Positions 57,246 to 64,000 of a stretch of DNA of 64,000 nucleotides are shown in pieces (within the stretch, counting starts at the first letter, position 1; each line of letters starts with the position of its first letter). The position numbers and the translations under genes were made by a program. The DNA comes from Limonium bicolor (taxonomy: Eukaryota > Streptophyta > Magnoliopsida > Caryophyllales > Plumbaginaceae), in NCBI GenBank assembly GCA_023374045.1, contig CM041783.1, forward strand, positions 119,971,503 through 120,035,502, read 5' to 3'. The notes below the pieces were generated by a model that saw only the letters and a program-made list of their open reading frames with translations, was not told where the DNA came from and searched no databases.

Positions 57246-57575
57246 CTAGACAGAGTGGCGGTCTAGGGTATCCCATTCGGTGACATCTAAGCCATAGGTT
57301 TTATCTTCTAAAAGTGCTTTGCACAGTGGAGATTCAGCTGTGGTGGAGGTATCTAATTCATCAGAATCTACCATGAACTCCATGTAGTGAGGAATTCGAG
57401 ACTGAGATGGAGTACCATTGGTGGTCCTAGACAAGGCTATGAAAGAATCAGAGTCTGGGTGAACATAGCTTTTTGTGACATATTTCTTAGGATGTCACGT
57501 GAATATGAGCTTGTGAATGGTTGAATGGATTGTATGCTCATTTGAGCTGTACGAACTTTGTGGAGGTTGTGCCAT
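57246..57575 (-). pseudogene. 98-residue ORF of Sirevirus 3' region, copy 2 (one stop)
   Basis: Homologue of 56,213-56,509 in the duplicated block. It starts with ATG at 57,575, has a stop near codon 27, and shows clear matches HPKKYV, YVHPDS, TSTTAESPL and DKTYGLDV. A TATA-like motif and leader precede it as in copy 1. It is slightly longer at the C-terminus. Confidence 0.45.
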
Positions 57576-58008
57576 TTTGGGAGAGGTGTAGCAAGGTTCC
57601 TAAGTGGTAACTGAAGTGATTAAGTATTTATAGATGCTTGGGGATATGCTCAATTACTGATCAGTGAGTAGTAATAAATATGAGGTGCTGCGTATTATGG
57701 GCTATGTTTGTAGGCTTTTTAGGTGTCAAGTTAGGAGTTGGGATTAGTGGAATGGATGGGACTGAATATTTCTGATTCATTTGCAATTATTAATCAAGGA
57801 AGAAGCAGCCAATGCAATAAATTATTTCATAAACAAAATTATCATTCAAGAAGGCAACATAACAGTTGCACTTTCATTAATATCAAAAGATTCACTTTGA
57901 AACAGATGTCAACGGTAGTAAAAACAAATGAAAAGAAGAAAAATCTAACTTAAAACTAAATTTTCTCAAATCTTCACTCGTGTCTCTAAGAGACAAAGAA
58001 CGCTTAGG

Positions 58009-59649
58009 CTAGTGGTGGGAATCTATGAAATCTATAGCTCCTTGAACCATGTGATGAACACCTGGTTCTTGGGAGACAGCCTGCACAACAGTAAGAGTAA
58101 CTCTTACTCGCTGAAGAACATCCCGAGCTGAAGTATCCAAACTAGTCTCCGACCCGTCGTGGACTGGTGAGAGACTACGCTTCCTCTTGAGGGCTAATGT
58201 CTTAAGGGTTGGTCGAGGCTCTGACCATGAGTCCTTGCTCTTGGTGAGCTTTTGAGCGACCATAAGTTTATCACCTCTGGTCTTTATTCTGATCTTGGAC
58301 AGCATCTCAGAGCAGAAGCAGTCCTGAGCGGTGCGCGCTCACTCTTGGAAGTGGTTGGTGTCCACTCCATTCTACTCTAGTGCCGCGGTCATCACTCTCC
58401 CATGTACCAGACCTTGGTTCACAAATCGAATCTCCTCAATGGTGAGAAGAATCATTGTGGGGAGGTTCATCTTCTCCGTGGTCTTGAGGGCGTACAACAA
58501 TCTCACTTCTCTTGCATTAACGATGTGAGTGCATTAATTCCTCGAGGTGATGTTGTGGGTGAGTATGCTGAAGAGGACCCTGTCGGGGATCAACAACTCT
58601 ACGTCGTGGAAATTCTTCATTGTTTCTTCTTTGTTGAGCATCTGGACCATCTTCCCTCATTAATGCCCTAAATCATTCCAGGTTACGTCCTTTCGAACAA
58701 CCAATCCCTCTGGCTCCAAGTTGAAAGTCTTACCAATCCAAGACTTCGTGACGTTGATACCAACTTCTTGGACTGTGGAGATGAGGTAGTCTTCATCATC
58801 ATCACTCTAGAGCGGCCCGAGATGTCGCATGTCCTCCTTGAGCAGCTCGGTGTAGTTGACGATAGGCTCCTGAAAGAAGTCTACCCATCCTTGGAACTCC
58901 AGTAGCTCCTGCATCTTTCCAAGACCCATCTTCTTCATCGAGTCCAAGTCCAACATCTTTGGTAAGACTGGACAGGACTTGTCATTTACGTTCTCAGCCT
59001 TGATCATGGCCGATTCTAACTCCATGAGCTTTTTCAGACGCTTTAGATTTTGAGGTGGTTGTGGCTTCACAACCGCCTTTTTGGATTGCAAGAGCTCCTT
59101 AATCTCTTGATCATGCGGTGAAGGCACCATTTGTTTTTTTCCTTTGGCCTTCCTTACTTGCTCGTGCTCCTCGAACATTAGCATGACCGGTGAAGGTGTC
59201 TCTGTATCACTATCTCCTTCACAACTCGATTGGCAAGATGTCGGAGACTGGTCGATGACTGGGACAGAGGTCTAAGCGACGAGTTCGATGTCCTCCTCTG
59301 ACTCTGGTGCTATCACACCTTCTTCTTGTCCCTTCTCCTCCACTGAAACTTCTTTTTGTGACTTCTCGTCACTTTGAACTTCTTCTTCTTCTTCTAGCTG
59401 CTGAACGACAGCTTTGACGACTGCTGAGGGAGTTGCCTCCTTGTCGTCGGTGAAGTGCAATTGGTAAGTTGCTCCTTCAGGTGTTAAGTGGCCTTTTTGT
59501 AGAGTTTCTTGCTTGACTTTACTACGTTTGGAGGCACAAGTTGGGCGACTCGTTGTAGCTGCAGAATGGCTTTGACCTTTTAGGATCTTGGGATTTTTGG
59601 CTTTGGATTGTTTGGTGGTGATTATCGGTGATGGAGCGGGAGAAGTCAT
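58009..59649 (-). pseudogene. Decayed extra ORF downstream of Copia pol
   Basis: One frame of about 547 codons runs from ATG 59,649 to 58,009, broken by in-frame stops at 59,272, 58,807, 58,657-58,662, 58,534, 58,372 and 58,339. The N-terminal third is Ser/Lys-rich, followed by a Glu-rich tract (LEEEEEVQSDEK) and then GWVDFFQEPIVNYTELLKED and VNQGLVHGRVMTAALE, which resemble the putative plant transposon protein domain often found as an extra ORF in plant retroelements. It lies 3' of pol in the same orientation, the place of the env-like ORF in Sireviruses. Domain assignment is by resemblance only. Confidence 0.55.
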
Positions 59650-59738
59650 GGCTGGTTTTTCCGTGGGGTTAGAGTAGGTAGGATTTTGGGTTTGAGAATT
59701 TTTGATTGAATGAGGAGGTGAACTTTAGGTAGATGGGA

Positions 59739-59748
59739 GCTTATATAG
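59739..59748 (-). promoter_or_regulatory. TATA-like box before the extra ORF
   Basis: CTATATAAGC on the minus strand, about 90 bases before the ATG at 59,649, with an A/C-rich leader CTCCTCATTCAATC between. Confidence 0.4.
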
Positions 59749-59876
59749 ATTACCTCTTCTTGTAGTAGTTCGCCTTCATCCATGACCCTTCGAACAAGTT
59801 GGTCTTCCTCTTGCTTAGATAGATGAGGTGGTGGCGATGTTCTGATAGATTCTGCCGGTTGTATGTCAGCCACTTG

Positions 59877-59939
59877 TTATGGTGAAACATCCCTAAGGAT
59901 GGCCTTTGTCTTGGAGCGAAGAGCAGACTTGGGTGCCAT
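59877..59939 (-). pseudogene. Upstream ORF start, broken at codon 21
   Basis: The frame opens MAPKSALRSKT at 59,939 and meets TAA at 59,877, where CAA would keep it open. It continues to NQP at 59,646, ending in a TGA that overlaps the ATG of the next ORF (ATGA). The basic N-terminus resembles that of plant-transposon-domain proteins. A TATA box (TATAAAAG, 60,128-60,135) and pyrimidine-rich leader precede it. Confidence 0.35.
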
Positions 59940-60127
59940 TTTTGATCAAAGGATTAGCTAGAATTTATTGACTTTTTGATCAAGAGTTCTTGAGCGGCTG
60001 TGAGGTAAGGGATTTTTCACACAAAGCTTACTAGAGTGTTGTAAGGGAGAAAAGAAGTTGCTTGAATGCTTAGAGATTTAGAGAAAGTGAGGGCCAATAG
60101 CTTGACGAGAGAAGAACTCCCATCGCC

Positions 60128-60135
60128 CTTTTATA
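60128..60135 (-). promoter_or_regulatory. TATA box, minus strand
   Basis: TATAAAAG within GATATCTATAAAAGGGCG. The leader downstream contains CTCACTTTCTCTAAATCTC. It lies between the pol end and the extra ORFs. Confidence 0.5.
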
Positions 60136-60430
60136 GATATCGAGTAACGGTCGGTGACCGTTCCTCCTCCACTTGCTGACATGTCCCAATGGTACTATTC
60201 ACAACGGGCAGCGGTTGTGACGATTGTCATCGATCTATTGAAGTTTTTCCCGTTTCTAACCATTGCACTCTCTTTATTCTATCCTTACTTCTTGTGAGAT
60301 GCTGACATATCTATTTCAAGTAGTCATTTGACATAATATCCATGCATTAGACTGAACGTTGACTATTTGAACGACGTACTTGATGTGTTGCTCACGTGTC
60401 GGTGACCGATCGTGGGAATCAAAAGATAGC

Positions 60431-60523
60431 CTAATCATGATTAATGACTATCATTCCAAGATCACGAACAATCATGTTGAATCTTTCTCTACTTAGTGGT
60501 TTGGTAAAAATGTTTGCTAGTTG
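60431..60523 (-). pseudogene. C-terminus of Copia pol (RNase H end)
   Basis: About 30 codons read QLANIFTKPLSRERF...RDLGM and end in TAG at 60,431. This matches the highly conserved (Q)LADIFTKPL tail of Ty1/Copia RNase H. Everything 5' of the glutamine is lost at the junction with Ogre gag at 60,523/60,524. It fixes the orientation and class of the whole 54,754-60,523 block. Confidence 0.8.
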
Positions 60524-61565
60524 GCTGCGGAAGTCCAAAAGGCTCTAAAGCGTATCGAACGAATGGAAAAAGCCGGTAAACCTATTGGTTTTGATTACTT
60601 CTTCATGAGATCCTATCCCGATGTCGAGCTACCTTCGAAGTTGAAGCTTCCAGCCTTAGCTCTCTACAAGGGTTCAACTGATCCTCGGATCTATTTGGCC
60701 ATGTTTGATCGAGAGATGTCTATCCTGAGACTCAGTGACGTGCAGAAGGCTAAGGTTTTTGCCCGGTACCTGGACGAGATTCCCCAACGGTGGTACCTAA
60801 CTCAAAGGATGAACACTAAAACATACGAAGAGGTATGTGAAGCCTTTCTAACCCACTTTGAATATGCAAAGAACTTGGAGATCACCCGGTCCGACCTTAC
60901 TAGCACTCGTCAGACAGGGAGTGAGTCCATGTGTGACTTTATAAAACGGTGGAGGAGGAAGGCGGCAGGGATGCCTACGAGAATGGACGAACAAGAGCAA
61001 ATTCACATGATCGTCGAGAACATGTAGAAGTAGTACAATGATAAGCTAAAGTACATGTACTTCCCAAACTTCGACTTGCTCATGGGGCAGGTAGGTGTGA
61101 TAGAAGAAAAGATTCACAAGGGAGATCTGAAGCTCATATATTCTTGGGGTTCTGGAGGTAATCCGAAGTTCCCTAAATCCTAACCGACAAAAGCTTCCTA
61201 CTCAACAGCGGCTTACACCCAGGGCACGCAGCAGAGGTACGCAGAGCAGTATGAGGTGAATGTAGTCCAGCAGCCAAGAGGTCAAGGTCGGAACTACTGA
61301 GCAGTCCCCCCCTCCAAGGCAAGACTACCATCAGCGAGAGTTCACCGACATCGGCCAACCTTTGAGCCAAGCTTTGAAGAAGCTCTAAGAGCATAATATC
61401 CTAAAACCACTCCCACCGCGACCAGGGGTTACCCAGGCAGGCAAAAATCTGAGCCAATTCAGCAGCTACCATCAGTTGCCCATCATGACACTGATCATTG
61501 CAGAGCATTACAACACAAGATCAAGAATCTGGTTGACCAAGGACTTCAGTTCTCAGGGCGTGGAA
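60524..61565 (+). pseudogene. gag: Ogre/Tat-like Gag, truncated and stopped
   Basis: The readable frame begins at codons equivalent to the start of Ogre 1 gag (EVQKALKRIERMEKAGKP) and keeps LALYKGSTDPRIYLAMFDRE, YLDEIPQRWYLTQRM, YEEVCEAFLTHFEYA and FIKRWRRKAAG. It is stopped at 61,025 and again at 61,034, with more stops and frame changes after. No proper ATG remains; the codon at 60,521 is TTG from the neighbouring Copia sequence. The zinc-knuckle-like remnant lies near 61,470-61,550. Confidence 0.75.
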
Positions 61566-62555
61566 ATATCTTTTCCCTTTTTTATAGTTTTTAGTCAGTT
61601 TATTTGGTTCGCTTTATTTTCGAGATGATAAAAGTCAGTGTTTGATGCTGTTTTACAATTCTTATTCATAAAAGAAATTTTTTCTTCTTCTCCCTGTTCA
61701 TGATCTTATACTTATGCATTCATTCATATGTCAAATGCAAAAAAAGGGGAAAGGGGGAAGAGAAAAAGAAGGAAAAATCCAAGGAGAGGAAAGGAAAAAA
61801 AAGGAGGCCATTTCATGAGACATGCTGACATGGTCCTGTTGAACATATTGTTATACATCCAGAAGCAACTCACCACGCCTCTCTCTTTGCATAAAATTCA
61901 CCTTTGTGTATAGAACACCTTTCACCACCACATCATTTCACCGAAACACCAAAAACAAAAAAAAATCATTTTACCGACATACACCCCCTCCCTATGTTCC
62001 ATGTACCCAGCCATCTCACCATTTCACCAAACAAAAAAATTCTGCTGTCACAAGATCACCCCATCATCATTTACCATACAATCACCTTCCATGAATAAAA
62101 TGGGTATTCAAAAAGGTTGTCAAAAGACCCCAAAACAATAGTGGGGGCAATTTGAGCTAAGGATCGATAACGTTTATTTCTTTTGTTTAAAGCGCGCAAA
62201 TAAGTCTTCGAGTGAACACTTCACGAGAGTGCCTTGAGTGGTAAAACCAAGAGTGAACGAGCGTGTCATTTTTGCACGATTCCAGAGAGATCACATTCAA
62301 AAGTGAGGTAAACAACATAACTCCGACCAAAGGAGATACTTTGTAAATTTACGCTTAAACCTGTGAAAAGTAACAAAGAACGGATACACAACTGTTAGGG
62401 ATGATGAAGCACCTAGGTATAGCACCACACAGCCAAAAGTTTGAGAAGCCTGACATTACACCCTAGGCACCCCCGCTAAGCTTTTCACATATCCCCTCTT
62501 TTGCAACAATACAAACTCCACAAAATAAGCTAGCCAATGATGAATAACTGACTCG

Positions 62556-62762
62556 GTGACCAAAGGAAGCAAGGAGCCCGACTCTTGGACAGCAACTTCA
62601 CAAGTTCAAAGAAGCAATGCCGCTACCAAGACGTTGAAGTGTTCTGAAAATGGTCCCAAATCGACACAGGATCCAAAGAGCTCACATAAAAAACAGCTCT
62701 CGAAGTTCAAAAAGGAGAACCACAAGAACCCCAAAAAGGAAAAGGATGGAAGGAAAATCTGA
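62556..62762 (+). CDS. Small basic ORF in Ogre 3, unknown
   Basis: A 68-residue Lys-rich frame, MTKGSKEPDS... with TQDPKSSHKKQLSKF, homologous in frame to 14,874-15,068. Function unknown. Confidence 0.25.
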   Translation: MTKGSKEPDSWTATSQVQRSNAATKTLKCSENGPKSTQDPKSSHKKQLSKFKKENHKNPKKEKDGRKI

Positions 62763-63216
62763 AAAGCCTAAAAGAAATCCCAATCCAAAAGAAGAGAGAG
62801 ATGATGACTTCAAAGTCCCAAGTCCAACGTCCAAAAGCAAGATCAACACGAAGTAGCCAAACGGCTTCAAGACAAAGAAGGCAAATCCAAGAGAAGGCGC
62901 AAGTTGCAGCTTCGGTCACCCTTATAGCTCCATATATCCCAAACATTCCTCCACGGTCCTGTTGTCATTCACCACACTCCACAGCCACATTATAAGCTTT
63001 AAAGACTTCCTACTTTGTAGTTATGTATCCAATCACGTGAAAGTAATAGGTTGAACGCGTAAATCTAACATATGTCAAATTCCATGGTTGAGACGTTTTG
63101 ACCGAAAGGATAGCATGAGTGCAAACACTAAACACTTTGAGTGTAGGATAGAAAGCACCACATCAAATTAAACCTCGACCCTTTAAGAACGAGACTTGTT
63201 TTCGCGTAACTAATCA

Positions 63217-63305
63217 AGGAAAATACTCGGGGCAATCGATCGTCACGATCGATTGCCACAAATCTTAAGACTCAGATTGCCTTAAGGAAGAATACTGGGG
63301 GCAAT
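63217..63305 (+). other. Duplicated PPT-like motif around 12-bp palindrome, Ogre 3
   Basis: GGCAATCGATCG/CGATCGATTGCC (63,231-63,257, 3-base loop) lies between GAAAATACTCGGGGCAAT and GAATACTGGGGGCAAT. The second motif abuts the LTR. Confidence 0.65.
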
Positions 63306-64000
63306 TGTTGGTTCCAAAAATTGCAAGAACAATGCCTATTGAAATCCCAAAAGCTCAAGCACCAATACCACCACAGAAAAAAATACCTCTGGCACACATA
63401 AGCCCATCCACCACAAAGACACCATCTCATGCACACATAAGCCCTTCCACCACAAAGACACCATCTCAGGCACATGTAAGCCCTTCCACCACAAAAACGT
63501 CTTCTCGAGCACAGATAAGCCCTTTCACTACAAAGAAATCCTCTTAGGCGCACATAAGCCCTACCATCACAAAAAAATTCCTCCCAGGCACACATAAGCA
63601 TTTCCACTACCAAAAGACAATACCACAGGCTCCCATAAGTCCTGCCATACCTCTCATTTTCATTAGGCACACATAAGCCCTTCCTTACATTAAAACACCA
63701 TCATTAGGCATACATAAGCCCTTCCTTGCAAGAAATCATCCATAGGCATATATAAGCCCTTCCATGCATAAGAACATCATCATTAGGCACACATAAACCC
63801 TTCCTTACATAAAAACACCATCATTAGGCAGACATAAGCCCTTCCTTGCATAAGAACATCATCATTTGGCACACATAAGTCCTACCTTACACTTCCTACC
63901 TCTCATAGAACCATCATTAGGCACACATAAGCCCTACCTTGCATTTCCAACCGTAGAGTCATCCTCAGGCACGCATAAGCCCTACCTTGCATACTACATC
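63306..64000 (+). mobile_element. Ogre 3 LTR, beginning (runs out of window)
   Basis: It starts TGTTGGTTCC after the PPT-like motif and matches the first bases of the LTR at 15,659. Nearly all of it is a tandem repeat. Confidence 0.75.
63380..64000 (+). repeat. Expanded CACATAAGCCC minisatellite
   Basis: About 16 units of 36-42 bases each carry CACATAAGCCCTTCC. Early units have ACCACAAAGACACCATCTC, later ones TTACATAAAAACACCATCATTAGG, so unit variants are grouped as expected from stepwise expansion. The array continues past the window end. Confidence 0.8.

Larger units (their letters stand above)
60524..63305 (+). mobile_element. Ogre-like element 3, internal domain, 5'-truncated
   Basis: It starts inside gag and continues through the same gag-to-3'-region structure as Ogre 1, with no pol, to ACTGGGGGCAAT at 63,305. 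It shares the missing pol, the ordered 3' blocks and the palindrome/PPT arrangement. It is diverged enough from Ogre 1 and 2 to be an independent insertion. Confidence 0.75.
61566..63305 (+). other. Ogre 3 3' untranslated region
   Basis: Noncoding, with ordered blocks shared with Ogre 1 and 2 (GAGAGTGCCTTGAGTGG, GATGAAGCACCTAGGTA, CACCCCCGCTAAGC). A small basic ORF at 62,556-62,762 is embedded. Confidence 0.6.

Noticed and set aside
60521..60550. Apparent start codon for Ogre 3 gag at 60,521
   Set aside because: The codon is TTG and belongs to the adjoining Copia fragment. The gag is simply truncated here.

Overview
The window looks like intergenic DNA of a flowering plant, most likely a eudicot. 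Nearly all of it is nested LTR retrotransposons, with two primer-binding types (tRNA-iMet and an Ogre-type tRNA-Arg-like site), a gag of the Ogre/Tat kind and a Sirevirus-like Copia tail. I found no intact host gene, rRNA gene, tRNA gene or CRISPR array. All element and family names below come from sequence hallmarks read by eye; no database was searched.

Layout. 1-11,868: a large LTR element with no coding capacity (here LARD A): partial 5' LTR, 4.8-kb noncoding interior, 4.57-kb 3' LTR, inserted in an Ogre-like element. 11,869-22,780: a gag-only Ogre-like element arranged interior / 4.3-kb LTR / second interior, so one LTR is shared. 22,781-23,927 and 44,128-44,811: two parts of an older LARD-type LTR. 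It is split by 23,928-44,122, a head-to-tail tandem of LARD B (LTR-interior-LTR-interior-LTR) bounded by one perfect 5-bp target duplication, AGAAT. 44,812-45,600: a probable minus-strand LTR piece. 45,601-46,063: a complete miniature TRIM element with two 198-bp LTRs that look identical. 46,064-50,649: a minus-strand LARD LTR (C) with a stub of interior. 50,650 to about 52,790: a minus-strand LTR element (D) with a related primer site. About 52,790-54,753: AT-rich sequence with no clear gene. 54,754-60,523: the minus-strand 3' half of a Sirevirus-like Copia element: the pol end, a decayed extra long reading frame, a duplicated small-ORF region and an LTR. 60,524-64,000: a third Ogre-like copy, 5'-truncated inside gag and running out of the window in its LTR.

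The most interesting signal is RNA structure, not protein. The LARD elements carry no usable gag or pol, yet several features persist in copies whose sequences have diverged: a 9-10 bp hairpin covering the primer-binding site, a 7-bp hairpin fused directly to the polypurine tract and present twice per element, a run of seven small hairpins in the 3' interior, and an array of three or four GC-rich hairpins in each LTR. In several of these the two arms have changed together between families, which suggests the structure is what is kept. The Ogre-like LTR shows its own hairpin array and two minisatellites with matched stem changes. A conserved TATA-like promoter core and GT/AG splice signals inside the LARD LTRs suggest a spliced noncoding transcript. 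These are sequence-level inferences without expression or folding data.
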